Below are positions 43,206 through 55,627 of a stretch of 64,000 nt of DNA, one piece after another (the first letter of the stretch is position 1; each line of letters begins with the position of its first letter). The notes beneath the pieces are model-generated. The model worked only from the letters and a program-made list of their open reading frames with translations. It was not told where the DNA came from and did no database searches. The position numbers and the translations under genes are program-made. The stretch comes from Polytrichum commune (Eukaryota > Streptophyta > Polytrichopsida > Polytrichales > Polytrichaceae), in the NCBI GenBank assembly GCA_950295325.1, contig OX485806.1:33604001-33668000 (forward strand), read 5' to 3'.

Positions 43206-44260
43206 ATCAGTGAGCTCTGAGATCTGACAGACTGCAATTAAAGAGGAGCCTTGAAACACACCACTTTGTGACATCAAAACCTAAAATGTGCTCTTCTACC
43301 TCCACTAAAATTTGAGCGACCTTTCCTACTGATTTTTCATTCACAAGATATTTAGCCCTGCAATCATGCATCCCCCATAGAAAGAGAAGCCTTGAAAAAA
43401 ATTGCAAACGAATTCCTTAGTGTTTCACTTCCTGGAGAGTTAGGATAGGTACATGTTTAGAATCAACAATGGTCGATCTAGCTATTCTTGGCCATGCATG
43501 TCTAATAGTCGTGTGCACTCTTTCTTTCTTTCTTTCTTTATTTCGTGGGTTCCAGTGAAACCTCCACATTTAGACATGCACTTTGTTGATGCTTAGCTTT
43601 TGATTATAAGACTGAACAGCATGACATTCTTCAACAAGATATACATGTTCACATCCTGGAGAATTAGGATAGGTATATATAATTAACACCTCATTACCTA
43701 TAACATGCTCCTTTACGTTGAGACATTAATATGTTATCAACCTCCCCCACTGACATTACATTGGCAGGATCAACCACCGACCATGCATCCCGGATAGCAA
43801 GAGAAGCCTCGAAACACATCACAACGTACCCCCGGTGTTCATAGATGTCATTTAATCTGCTCCTCTACCTCCGACATTATTATAATTTTTAACAACCAAC
43901 AGATTTTACATTGACAGGAGATTCAGCCCTGCGACCATGCATCCCCCATAGGAAGAGGGAAGCCTCGAAACACATCGCAACGTACCCCTTGGTGAGACAT
44001 CGTTACCTAAAATTTTCTCCTCTACCTCCGATATTATTAACATTTTAGCAGCCTCCCCCGATAATTCTATATTGACAGGAGATTCGGCCTTAAGATTAGG
44101 CATCCCCCGTAGAAAGAGAGAAGCCTTGAAACGCACCACAACGTACCCTTGTGTTCATCACAGAGATATCATTTCTAAGTATGATTTGCTCCTCTACCTC
44201 CGATATTAGCAATTTAATTAGCAATCTCCGCCACTAATTTCACATAGACAGGAGATTCAA
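43206..44260 (-). repeat. Tandem coding-like repeat, units about 150-168 bp
   Basis: Three tandem units (about 43745-43910, 43915-44080, 44085-44255) plus a diverged copy at 43206-43400. On the minus strand the common core reads GGAGATTC inverted (AATCTCCTGTC), GGAGGTAGAGGAG and ATGCATGGTCG-like words. Two units stay open and encode related peptides: FLWGMHDCRAKYLVNEK, VGKVAQILVEVEEHILGFDV, and FLRGMPNLKAESPVNIELSG, EAAKMLIISEVEEKILGNDV. They lie just downstream of a possible first exon (44627-44280), so they may be duplicated exons of that gene. Confidence 0.6.
43431..43680. repeat. Dispersed 250-bp repeat, copy A
   Basis: Shares TATTCTTGGCCATGCATGTC, AAACCTCCACATTTAGACA, ACTGAACAGCATGACATTC and TTCAACAAGATATACATGTT with the copies at 44812-45055 and 45056-45295. 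It lies between tandem units of the coding-like repeat. Confidence 0.75.
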
Positions 44261-44279
44261 CACTAGATATAACTTATAC

Positions 44280-44627
44280 CTTGGCCTGAAGGTGCCTCGG
44301 AGGATACTTCACGCTACTGGATCGACCCACATTGTTGCGGTAGTATTGATCCTCCTCCTCGGGATGATGATGCTCAAAGCTGCCAAACTCGACGGTATTG
44401 CGGGGAGCGTAGCAGGAAGATGGCAAACGCCGTAACTTGAATGCCCCTGCAATGAGTTTCTTGGCGACGGAGGTGAGTGATTTCGCCTTGCTCATTTTCT
44501 CCGCTCTTCTCTTGTCCTCGGCCTGCACTCGCTCCTCCACCGTCTGGCACCTCGAGACGGCCAGGAAACTGTACTCCTTTCCTGAACTCATCCTCCTTCC
44601 TCCTCCCTCCTCCACACCAGAATCCAC
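44280..44627 (-). CDS. Possible first exon of an unidentified minus-strand gene
   Basis: Frame of 116 codons with higher GC than its surroundings, ending in donor GTATAA after HLQAK. Starts MDSGVEEGGGRRMSSGKEYS, then a basic/acidic helical part (QTVEERVQAEDKRRAEKMSK, AKSLTSVAKKLIAGAFKLRR) and SSCYAPRNTVEFGSFEHHHP. I do not recognise the family. The downstream tandem units encode short related peptides that could be later exons, but acceptors were not assigned. Confidence 0.4.
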
Positions 44628-44811
44628 TTCAATCCTCTACAGGTCCAACAAAACCAAGATCATCCTCCAAGGTCACCCACTCGCGATCATTGACTCTCCT
44701 CATCATATGATTATCAAGCCAAGTTCAATGGAACAGTAAGCTGTACTTCGCAAGTTCGCATCTCCTCCGGCAGGCTGGCACATGATCTGCAACTTTCCTG
44801 CCGATGCCGAA

Positions 44812-45295
44812 GGCTTCTCCGTCCATCTATTCTCGGCCATGTTTGTCCAATTGTCATGTGCACTCCTTCTCTTGCTCTCTCTCTTTCGTCCTTTCCGTCC
44901 CAGAGTCCAGTAAAACCTCCACATTTGGACTGGATGCACTTTGTTTTTGTTGTCGTTGTTGTCGTTACGGTTTAATTTGTGTGAATTTTGATTTTGAGAC
45001 TGAACAACATGACATTCTTCAACAAGACATACATGTTCACTTCCCGGAGAGTTAAAATAGATCGATGCTAGAATCAACAAAGGTCGATCCATCTATTCTT
45101 GGCCATGCATGTCCAATTATCGTGTAGACTCTTTTTTTGCTTTCCTTCTTAGGTTTCAGTAAAACCTCCACATTTGGACACGCACTTTGTTGGTGTTTAA
45201 CTTTTGATTAAAAGACTGAACAACATGACATTCTTCACCAAGATATACATGTTCACTTCCTGGAGAATTAGGCTAGGTGTATGTTAGAATCAACA
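44812..45295. repeat. Dispersed 250-bp repeat, copies B and C in tandem
   Basis: Two head-to-tail copies, offset about 265 bp, each running from CCATCTATTC(T/C)(T/C)GGCCATG through AAAACCTCCACATTTGGAC to ACATGTTCACTTCC. A fragment with the same AAACCTCCACATTTGGA core lies at 46323-46345. Confidence 0.75.
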
Positions 45296-45314
45296 AAGGT
45301 AGATTCTAGAATCA

Positions 45315-45927
45315 GGTGCAAGCACGGTAAAGTGGACAACTCCTAATCCCTGCCTAGTGTTAAGTGAAAGTGATTCAATTTTATGTACTAACTTTGAATT
45401 TTGTGAAGAAATAAACCATAGACATTTTAAAAACATCTTGATCTACAAAGCCAAGCAATTTATGATGACAAAAAGAATTGCAAGAGAAGTCTACCTATTT
45501 TAGAAGACGGTGCAAGTGGCGTGCAAGTAGGTGATATTGAATAAGTGATTATCTAAAATTTATTTTAAATATGATAAAAATTACATTAAATTGATGGTTT
45601 TTTACAAAGTTTTGTGGTGATGCCCTCAAGTAGATAATGAATTCAAGGAATAATAAAAAAATTCTAACTTCAAAATAGTTAAGGTCATGAAATCTACATC
45701 CAAAACCAGACTCAACCATTTGTTTTTGAGCATCACTTTTGATGCTAAGTATTGAAGATCTCAACTTGATATTCTACATTTGAGTATTTAACACAACAAT
45801 AGAGGTCATCATAAAAAAAATTCCAATTTAAATAACTCTTTGCTACTACTTTTAGGCCTTTGACCAAAAAAATTATGATTTTAGTATACCAGAGCACTTT
45901 TTTGGTCCACTTTACCATGCTTGCACC
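45315..45927. mobile_element. TIR-bounded non-autonomous element, copy R1
   Basis: Left end GGTGCAAGCACGGTAAAGTG and right end, on the minus strand, GGTGCAAGCATGGTAAAGTG: terminal inverted repeats of about 23 bp with one mismatch. Length 613 bp, no coding capacity. A second, diverged copy lies at 63082-63679 in the same orientation. No clear target duplication was found. Confidence 0.7.
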
Positions 45928-46539
45928 CAATCTCGAAGACAATTTTGTCTGGAATCTCCCATTGAGGGAGGAGTTAGGCTGTCATGTCAATAAAAGAAAA
46001 TTACTGAGCATGGACATAACATTATTCCGTTGCTATGAGCCGTTCCATTCCAATATTATCAGTACATTGCTTCACCCGGAGTTTTTCAGCATGATATGCT
46101 AATGCAAATGCTTTGTTGGGAGAATAAACAGAGTATAATCTTGAATAGAATCTGGCTTACTCCCAATCCAACCCAACGTACAGACTCAGCTAGAGAATGT
46201 TATGAATAGGTTTATCACTGCCAAAGGGTAAAAATTACAACCACAACAACATCCCACCTTGAGTGTGGCTCAAAACGGGTTGTTCCAAGAAAGAAAGGGA
46301 AATCATGCAGGAGCCAGCTAGTAAAACCTCCACATTTGGATATGCACAATGCTTTGCTTTGTGGAATCACATTGTTCCTTGTGATGTGTTTCGTTCTACA
46401 AATGGAGACATCTTATTATATTTATTGAACCTAAAATTGCCTAAGGAGCACCCCCCAAGGTTTTTTGTTGGGCAAACATGACTTCCACCTTGAAGACAAT
46501 TTCAATTGTGTTTGCTCTCAACTACACCGCTTGTGATAT
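45928..46539. other. Intergenic, no gene recognised
   Basis: Short frames only. Includes a fragment of the 250-bp dispersed repeat near 46320. Confidence 0.3.
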
Positions 46540-46990
46540 TTGCAAAGAGCCTAAACTAGATGCCTAGAGGTCTCAAAGTGTCACGTCTATTAATTGTCAA
46601 TATGATACTATTCATCAACAAAAGTTACTCCTTAAAGTGAAATTGTATTTACATTATGACATTTATGTATCACATTGGGATACTTGAGATGATGATTTTG
46701 CGTTTTAGTTTGCAAGGGGGAAAATATTATTAAGCATATGAATGCCAAGCGTCATTTGTGTATACTTTAATGAACATGTAGACCATTGTGCAACATAGGC
46801 ATACACCTCATTACATACTCATGTCAAGTCATTAGTTAGCGTAGTTGAACATCAAGTGTCATGAGGTGACACCGATGATGAACTTGTTGGTTGTTAGTGT
46901 AACTTAGCATATGCCTCAAAATAGGGTAAGTGACATTATCACACATGTGACACTAAATACCATAAATGATGTAGTGATGAAATAAAAATT
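46540..46990. repeat. Dispersed repeat D, copy 1
   Basis: Shares ordered words with 62360-62760: GATGCCTAGA, TTAGTTTGC-AAG, AATGCCAAGCGTCAT, TAGCATATGCCTCA and a strongly conserved end TATCACACATGTGACACTAA. About 70 percent alike by eye. Confidence 0.55.
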
Positions 46991-49900
46991 CATGAGGTCC
47001 ACTTATTATTCCATTTTACATGTCTAAACAAGTTTAATACCATAGTTTGTTTAATTACATTTGCAAGCACTACAAGTCTAAGATTTCAAGTACATTACAT
47101 AAAATAATTTTTATTTTATTTTATTAATATAGCTCAATTTGATCTTCACATGGTATTTTAATTTTTTGATTTTTGATTCTAAGCTCTAGAATTATTACAT
47201 TTATTTATTTTTATCAAAATAAATAAATAAATATAGTCATGCGTGGATTGGAAATTAGTCACCTAAAAAATCCTATGTGGATATATATGTGTGGGATACC
47301 CCACCTCACATTGGGACCCTTTACTGGACACACTAGAAGAAGACATGGCCAGAAATAGAACCACGTATAAATAATGCATTATAAAAAGAAGAAAACCATA
47401 GAGTTTTACATTACATGACAATTGAGGAATTCAAATTTTCAATTCACAACATGTCTTAGAATGGAGGGGGGGGAGGGGGAAGATAAATAAATGTCTTCTA
47501 TTAGCCTCCTATAGATTTGTGGTTGATTCATTTTAATTCCTATTTGCTAGTCTAAATCATAGTCTCTAACCTTGATTTATGGGTTGATTTGGTTTAAAAC
47601 ATTGACCTCCCAGATCTACAACAATCATTTTCACCCTCACCTTAGTAGGTGTCACAAAAAAAATTCCATGTTTCAATGGCCCCCAACCAAAGCCGGTAAG
47701 AACTTGGTTATCAACTTATCAACTACATTGATTTGTGCACTCACGAGGTTGCCCCACGATTATTTAGCAACAATTCACATCATTTTGAATGTTTATCATC
47801 ATAGTAACAAACTTCCTGGTTTTTTGTATTGTGGTTGCTATATGGATGAATAAAGAAAGTTATGAATATTTGTAAAATGATTTTGATCCAAGGTAATTTG
47901 CAAATTTGATAAAGAGGCAACCTACTGTTCTCCCCCTTTAACATGACACACTTGGTTGCACAAGAAAGTGTCATATTATCCAAATGTCGTTATCTGCATA
48001 ATATGATATTTTGGCCTCAAATGCCATATTATTTAAGTTTTTAAAGAAATTGGCCTATATTAATGTTAAATGTCATTTTTTGTATATAAGAATGATATAT
48101 AAATATGAAAGAACACTTTTATTAAAGAAATATGCTCACAACGTCACACAATCTGGAGTTAAAAAAATATATAATCCCATTATGATGTCTTCACCATATG
48201 ACACAATACACAACAAGAATCGATTGTCTTCTAGTGATGTTTGTTGATGTTGGAAATTGACATCTTGTTCAGTTTATCCATCAAAGATTGCATGGTTATC
48301 ACATCTACAACTTAAAATTCTAAAGGATGTTCCATTGCAAAAATTATAGTAATGGGGCATATGGATAGGCTTGAAGAAGCTCGACTATTGTTATTGGTTG
48401 GTCATCCACATCATGCCCATCAATTGGCTCTTCATTCAAACATAAACCCAAATGAATATCTCTACCCCATGCTAAATCCACCAACTCGCCATGTTGTACT
48501 ATGCAACAACAATTTCCTCTCATGCCAGTTGGACATATTCTTCAATAGCCATTTCTTCACTTCCAAGATTCAAAGAGGAAATGAGACTTGCCATTTCATT
48601 TGCTACGTCATTCACTCTCAATTTCTCACATTCATCATATATGGCAAAAATCGGCACTCCAATCTATAGGTAAAATTTGGACATCCTCTAGTTGTTTTGT
48701 ATAATTTAGGGACTCATCTCTCTCAACACTTGAGAGCACCACATAATAGAATGCCTTACAGTTGGCATTCTTTTTTCTCAAGTCTTATTGAGTAATAGAA
48801 AATCAAACTGAGAGAGAACCCATTTTAAAAAGCTTCTTCTTATTTTGAACTTTGAGTAGAGCAATTGTTCCCCGATCCAAAGGTTGTACCGCACTTGTAA
48901 TATTAGGTGGTAATCAAACGATAGTAATATTACTCAACTACAAGGTTGAAAAACCAAATGATTCACCCCTACCAACATGCTTAAGGAAATGAGTAGCAAA
49001 ATTGTCCATATTTAAAAGTACCTTCTGCTTTTGAGATTTGAAATGTACATGGAGGCTCATCATTCAACTCTCAAATACATTTGATGTCCTCCAGGTTGTT
49101 CGTTTTGAGAACCACCACACATACTATGTTGGCAACCACCTTCTAAAGCATATTGGGTGTAGAGATTTATAAATAATCACAAGTTTCAACTTGTTAGTGC
49201 TTGTCGTGTTTACAACAAGAGCAAGAGTGAGATGATCCTTATGAAATTTTGCATCCATGAACTTTTCCTTGCGCTAGTGTCTTTTTGGTTGGGCACGATA
49301 AAGTAAACGGGTCTCATCCCTATCGTAAACATCTTCCTTTGCCATAACCAACGCGGAGGAGGTCGGTGCTTACCAAATGGTGTGCAAGTTGTGTTTATGT
49401 GCAAATGTGGTCATCAATACCAAAATTGTTGAAACTATAACCGAAATGAAAAGGACCAAAGATTCCAATCTAAAGGATGTGAGATTCAAATGTGAGGACA
49501 AATTTTCGAATCAAGAAGAGAAATCATCAACAACTTCAAAACTCTAGTCTACAAATCTAGAGATCCTTGAACCCTTCCACCTTCACCCAAACCCAAAGAC
49601 TGTAAATTGCAACATCCGTTTTGAAACCAAGGATTCAAACAGATAACTTAAGTCACCCCCACTTATGAACTCACCACGTACTCCCCCGATCCCAAGACAA
49701 ATCCCAACGAGTACATGCATTAACCACCTCTATTATACAACAAACTGTGCCTAAAAAATGTCATGTTACGAGCGTTGTCATCGTAATATCGGGGTAAATT
49801 AACACTAGAAAGTCCGGTCGACATGAAATGCGTCGTAATAGAGTCGAGTGCAGAAGAGATCGGGGAGATTTCTGGGCATAATCGGTCGATATCCTAGTGT

Positions 49901-50320
49901 TTGCAAGTCCAACCAGTTACATGTTGACCTCCTTCGGTTTTCCTTTATTAAAACTGGGGTATATTCTATAAATTCCTCTAAAACGATCGGTAATTTTCCA
50001 CCCCTCTTGAACTACTTCAACCGGTTAGTTCTCAAACTCAACCGCTTCATCTGTAACTAACTGCCGGTCCTCCCCGATCATAGGTCGAGTGTCGTATTCT
50101 CGGGGCGGGACTGTAACCCTAAATTGCACATATTAGAGTATTAATATGACGTCTGTGGGCGGGCCTGCTGCTGCAGTGCAGTGACTGGGAATACAACATT
50201 GGAATTGCATCTTGTTTATCCGGACATGCAGTTGTTCCTACAAAGTGGCCAGGTACATGGGAGGCAGACAAAGGGGCTGACTATAAACATAAGCAGCCAC
50301 AGCAAAAGTGCACCGACCGC
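46991..50320. other. AT-rich intergenic sequence
   Basis: No gene recognised. Contains a G-run at about 47465-47485, (AAAT)-type runs near 47195-47235, and from about 49840 a segment rich in CCGGT/ACCGGTT words (49870-50090) resembling phrases in 50440-50660. Confidence 0.35.
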
Positions 50321-50729
50321 ATCGTCCTCGCACTTAACTTATTAATCCCACCGTTTCCCCCACTTAACTTACTCGGCATGCACCTGCAAACTTGGATGCC
50401 AAATCCATCCTCATATCAAGTTGGGGGGGGGGGGGTGACCCTATGCCCGGGAAGAACCGGCGGTTGGTTGCACATGAACCGGTTGAGTTCAAGGAATAAC
50501 CGGTTGAAGTTGGAGACTTGAGAGGAGAATTTACTGATTGTTTTTGAGGAATCTATAGAAGAATAGACCACCGATCTAATTAAGGAGAATCGAAAGATGT
50601 CAACATGTAACCGGTTGGATCTAGAATCACTAGGATCTTGACGGACTATATATGTTCAAAAACTTCCCGGGACCTGGGCTGTTCAACCTAGACGTTGGGC
50701 ATCGGGAGCGACGTCCGAGATGATCATGA

Positions 50730-50990
50730 ACTGCCGGGTGGTAGTGGAGAGGTACCCATTTCCGAATGGAGTGGGTTGGCGGTTCGATTCCCGTTGTGAA
50801 ATCTTCTCTCTACTTGATGGGGGGGGGGGGGGGAAAGGAGTTAGGTAGGTAGGAAGCCAAGAGCCCACCCATCACAAGGTAGGCAGTAAACCCCACCGTG
50901 CACCAAGAGGATTCTTGAGCATGGTAGGGCCAACATGCACAAATTCACATCGGATTACTTGACGTTGGTTTTTTATTTATTGGGTGTTGG
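50730..50990 (+). mobile_element. tRNA-derived SINE, copy 1
   Basis: Pol III A and B boxes at tRNA spacing, then a body with GGTAGGCAGTAAACCCCACC and a T-rich end near 50970. A G-run (50819-50834) interrupts it. Confidence 0.5.
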
Positions 50991-51194
50991 GAGCCTGGAA
51001 TGTAAGTTATAGTTACTCACGAAATTGAGTGGGTGTTTGTATGGTTTTCAGTAAATAACTTAAATCTACCTTTTTCCCGCTTAAGTTGCTCTGCATGCAC
51101 ATGCAAACTTGGATGCTAAATCCATCCTCATATCAAGTTGGGCTAATCAACCTAGAAGTTGGGCATTGGGAGCAAGGTCCAAGATGACCCTAAA

Positions 51195-51445
51195 CTACCG
51201 GGTGATAGTGGAGAGGTACCCATTTCCGCTTGGAGTTGGTTGGCGGTTCGATTCCTGCTGTGAAATCTTCCCTCTACTTGACGGGGGGAAAAAATTAGGT
51301 AGGTAGGAAGCCAATAGGCCACCCATCGCAAGGTAGGCAGTAAACCCCACCGTGCACCAAGAGGATTCTTGAGCAGGGTAGGACCAACGGGCTCAAATTC
51401 ACATTAGATTGCCCAACGTTAGTTATTTATTTATTTATTCATTTA
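51195..51445 (+). mobile_element. tRNA-derived SINE, copy 2
   Basis: About 90 percent alike to copy 1 by eye, same A and B boxes and body, with a (TTTA)n end. Confidence 0.5.
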
Positions 51446-51700
51446 ATGGGTGTCGGGAGCCTAGAATGTAAGTTACAGTGACTCACAAAATTGAATGGGT
51501 GTTCGTATGATTTTCGGTAAATAACTTAACCCTACCGTTTTCCCGCTTAAGTTACTCTGCATGCACATGCAAACTTGGATGCCAAATCCATCAAGTTGGC
51601 TGATCAACCTAGAAGTTGGGAGTCGGGAGCCTGGAATGTAAGTTAACGGTGACTCACAAAATCGAGTCGGTGTTTGTATAGGTTTTCGATACACAAGCAA

Positions 51701-51869
51701 TGCCCGCATATGGAGTGAATGAATAGTTAAACAAACAGAAAGTTATTTTAGAAAGTAGAAGTTTTATTGATTATTCACATGGTAATTGAAAACAAAATAC
51801 GACTGTTATGCAGAAGCACTCAAAGTTGGAAATCAGGCTTTTCACTGACTCAGTTTTGAATACATTAAA
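51701..51869. other. AT-rich spacer
   Basis: Nothing recognised. Could hold the end of the Tc1-type element that lies to the right. Confidence 0.3.
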
Positions 51870-53430
51870 AAATTGGTTCACTTGCCATTTGCATAGATAG
51901 TTATTGGCATTCTTCGTGGTATGTTCTCATAGACCTCCTCACACTCTATGGAAGTGATAGAATGGAAAGTCTCAAACACTCGCTCTCATGATAGTTCTAG
52001 AAGAGTCTTTGGAGGTGTTGGATAATGATTGATGTTTTAGTGTTGCCCATAGGTGCTTTAAAGGGTTTAAGGAAGGTGATTGAGCGGATCACTTTAGAGC
52101 ATTCAAAGGTTGTTTAGATAACCACTCTTTCATTGTTTTTGTTGTATGTTAGGATCATTGTCATGTTGAAAAATGATTCTAGATGCCTTTATGTCATACC
52201 TTGGAAAAGTGCCATAGAGATCAACCTCCAATATCTCACAATAGACATTGATTCATTCTACCTTCTATCTTGCAAATCAAACCAAGTCCGATTGCACTCA
52301 TGCAATCCCAAACCATTACTCAACCTTCTCTGTGTTTTAGGGTCTTCCTCATTGTTCGATCTTATAAGACCCTCATCGTCTCAAGCCCAACACCAATGAT
52401 GACCATGTGAGGAAAAAATGATTGAGCTAAATCTCATAGAGAAAGACCACGTGCTTTCAATCCACAACAATCCAATTCTCATGAGATTTGGCAAAATTCA
52501 AACAAGCTTGATTATTCTTCTATGAAAGAAGAGGCTTTTTCTTCTTCACACGAGCCTCCAAATTTCGTTGCATTGTATGAACACTAATCTCATTGGCAAA
52601 TTCTTGCCTAACTAATTTGTAGGCCTCCGTGGCAATACTAACCTCTCCAATTGCCACTGCTCTCAGCACAGGTAGGTCACTCTAAGGCATTTTTGTGCAC
52701 CACGTGCAGCTGGGGGTTTTTTGTTTTGGGGCTATTTACCTTCAAGGGCTGAATTAAAGCCTCCCTATAATTACTTAAATTTCAAAAATGGCCCATTTGT
52801 TTGCACCCTTCCATTACTTATATTGTCCAAGTCACTGCAATTTTTTGTACTCTATATTCCTTTTAAGTAATAAAAGCTAATCTACTTCCTAACGCATTGA
52901 CGAGTGTTAAGGGAAACCATGGAAACAAAGAAGGGTGCAAACATTAATATCATTGCAAACAAAGTTATGAAGAAAACACATAGGAGACCATAGAAAATAT
53001 ACTAAACATACCTTCTAGGATCCTTATCTTCAGTCCCTATATTAATTTTACAAAAAAATAATGGCCCACATTTTATGTCCATCTAACTTACTTATAATGG
53101 GATTGTCTACATTTAATGGCCCCTTCATTATTTGGAATTCCTTTATAATTTTTATTTCAAATGATTTTAATCCTCTCTATATTATGCCGCACGTCGTTTT
53201 GAAAATGCACTAAGTGACCTACCCGTGGCTCTCAGACAAGCGCTCTTCAAGTTGTTTGAAAACACTTTTGGTCTTCCTCCTACATAAAGTTTAGCACCAT
53301 GAAGATGTTTCTTTTGGATTCTCTCAACACTAGAATGACTAATAATAAGTCATTTGGCTACTTTCCATTTGCTCCATCCATTTTGTAGTCGTTATACTAC
53401 AATATTATGCTTTTCATAAGACAATGGCCT
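51870..53430 (-). pseudogene. Tc1/mariner-type transposase, decayed, split by a hAT insertion
   Basis: Minus-strand fragments in the order of a Tc1-type transposase: HLHGAKLYVGGRPKVFSNN (GRP helix-turn-helix signature), EVSIATEAYKLVRQEFANE, VHTMQRNLEARVKKKKPLLS, LNFAKSHENWIVVDWKHVVF (R-x-F-A-x-x-h-x-x-W pattern), FQHDNDP (second catalytic Asp) and SAQSPSLNPLKHLWATLK (Tc1 normally has S-P-D-L-N-P-I-E, so the last acidic residue is Lys here). Stops and frameshifts are frequent. The frame ACLRA/VAIGE is restored exactly when the hAT insert is removed. Tc1-type (rather than plant mariner) transposases are rare in plants. Confidence 0.68.
52667..53227. mobile_element. Small non-autonomous hAT element inside the Tc1-type gene
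   Basis: Left end CACAGGTAGGTCACTC and right end, on the minus strand, CACGGGTAGGTCACTT. The 8-bp sequence GCTCTCAG is present on both sides (52659-52666 and 53228-53235), the size expected of hAT elements. Length 561 bp, no transposase. Confidence 0.82.
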
Positions 53431-54879
53431 TGTCATAGCATGGAACAACTAAACATGCAATATACCACTTGAGAAAGAGAAGAGACACTATTGCTTACTT
53501 ACAACACTCACTATGGAACTAAAATGCTCTACTGCATTTCAAAATATGGAAGAAATGGAGGTGTAGACATGCAAGACCAAAAGTGAGTTAGTGAGGAGAC
53601 TCTCTTTTTACAATGAAATATCTCAACCACCTTTGCAAATTTTTCATTGAAACTTCCATGCTTTAGTAGACATTTGAATACCTATCATGTACTCTTGATG
53701 ACACCTCTAAATTCTACCGATTGCAGAAATTTGTTCATATTATATTAAGCATGAGCAAACACTAACTTAGTTTTGTGAGTCATTGTATAAGCTTAGGATT
53801 TGAGTTCCCTCATCAAGGTAGACGTTAACCCTTCCCCTACAAGTTTTTTTTTTTTTTTTTTTCCTCCTCCTTCTTCTTCTTCTTCTTCTTTTGGGGGGGG
53901 GGTCCTCTTGATAGTATAAAGGCTAGGGCCCACAACCCGCAACCCTCATGCAAACCCCCAAAAATGAACTTGGTTGAAAAACATTGTCTATCCCACCTGA
54001 CTTCGAAAAAAAGTTGCCCTTGCATCTTTGAAGGATGCCTTGTCCTAAAATCCATATTGAGTTCATCTCACCTTGACAGCGCAAATCCAAAATATATTTT
54101 CATTTCCACTTGGTAAATAAGCAATTGATTGGGATCTCACTTTTAAAGTGAAGGCGTCAATAAAGCATAAAATTAATGAAGAAGCCAAAAATATAAAAAC
54201 TTCCTCATTAGCATTGAGGTTATACTTTCTATGACTTACCATTTGAAAGGGCCTTTGTCATTTAAAAATAGACCATAAAATACTATCCTCACTTTAGCTA
54301 ATTTTTTTTGTAATATTTTGATTAAAGCTCTCTCATTTCACAAATATTCATATACATTCAGACTACTTAAGCATAATCAAGGGCAATGCATAAGCATAAT
54401 TTGGTGCTTGCTAATGAAGGGTATCTTTCTTCATGTTCTTAACTTCCAAATCAAGGACATTCTTTATTGACAATTTTACCTCGGGATGAAATCTCAGTCA
54501 ATTGCTTATTTACAAAGTGGGAGTGGAAATACACATTGGATTTTGGGCCTTGAAGGATAAGTGTGCCCAATATGGATTTTGTGGACAAGGCAACCTCCAA
54601 GAATGATGGAAGGGAAATTTCTTTTTTGAAGTTGGAAGGGGTAAGACAATGTTTTTTGGTCAAGTTCAAACTTTTTGTTCGAGGACTGCCCGATGGTTGT
54701 AGGTTGTGACCCTGGCCCTTATCCTATCATGAAACCCCTTCCCTTAAAAGCTTGCGGGGGAAGAGTTAGCATCCACCCTCTCATTGGGGTTTTCCAAATC
54801 CCATGTGTCTACATGAATATGGTAGGCATAGATATTTAGCAGATCGAACTAAAAACAATACTTCATCGTGAAATTATAC
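53431..54879. other. AT-rich intergenic sequence with T-run and TTC repeat
   Basis: T-run about 53845-53862, then (CTT)n to 53890 and a G-run to 53900. No gene recognised elsewhere in the span. Confidence 0.4.
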
Positions 54880-55627
54880 TGTTGAGATGTTGCACAATGT
54901 AGTGCTAAAAGACCTCGTTGAGTAAGAATTAGCCTAGCGTACTAAGCTCGTGGTAGTTGTTTAAGTTACCAAGGTTAAGGCATCCTAAGGACTGTGGATA
55001 TGTGTTGCCTTTTCCATGGCTAAGATCATTTGGGTGACATACGAGTAACATCATGCACGCTAGGTGAATGTGAGTATGTTATGGTTAAATTTGTTGATCT
55101 CTAGCATTGTGAAGATTTACTTAGGATTAGAAAGTAGGTAATTTGCTAGGAATTGTGGTAAGTTCAAGAAGATATTGGTCAAGTGGCCATTACTTGCTAA
55201 TGCCAAGTCGATAGAACGGTGACAAGGCCTACACCTTATCAAATTGACAGGGTACGAATTTCTATATTAGTAAAATCTATGTTATTATAGATTTAGGTGT
55301 CATATCTACGAGTAAGTAGATTTAGGATACTCCTAGTGAAACATCCTGATTCGTAGTATAAAAAGGCTCTCGCCGAAGAGTCCGACACCTTCTTCTAGTG
55401 CTTATGGGAGTGATAGTGTGAGGTTGGATAGACTTGAGTGTTAAAATTAGGAATGAGTGATAGTGTGATATAAAAGAGACTTGAGTGTTAGAATTATGAC
55501 TATTGTTTGTATTAAGGCCTCGGCCTTAAGGGTTTAACAAAGGTGGGAGTTACATTTGTTTACAAAATTTCTAAGTTGCAATTTTCACTTTCTTTATGCC
55601 ATTTGCCTCTGTCTAAAGGGTCCAACA
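54880..55627 (+). repeat. Ty3/gypsy LTR (5' copy)
   Basis: Starts TGTTGAGATG and ends GGTCCAACA, so the ends TGTTG/CAACA are inverted. A promoter-like GTATAAAAAGGC lies at about 55358. Directly after the end, TTGGTTTTGTTGCCAGGACC occupies the primer-binding-site position; it resembles the TTGGCGCCGTTGCCGGGG type after C-to-T and G-to-A changes. Confidence 0.62.

Larger units (their letters stand above)
50325..51700. repeat. Three-copy direct repeat of about 460 bp with embedded tRNA-like SINE heads
   Basis: Copies begin at about 50325, 51055 and 51521, each with CTCTGCATGCACATGCAAAC, TTGGATGC and AAATCCATC. The first two include a tRNA-like segment: A box GGGTGGTAGTGGAGAGG (about 50734) and GGGTGATAGTGGAGAGG (about 51200), B box GGTTCGATTCC (about 50780 and 51245). 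A shared body follows (CAGTAAACCCCACCGTGCAC). The second ends in a TTTA repeat (51422-51443), as SINE tails do. The third copy lacks the tRNA-like part. Confidence 0.6.

Noticed and set aside
50734-51256. Two functional tRNA genes
   Set aside because: Same reasoning; both lie in repeated SINE-like units.
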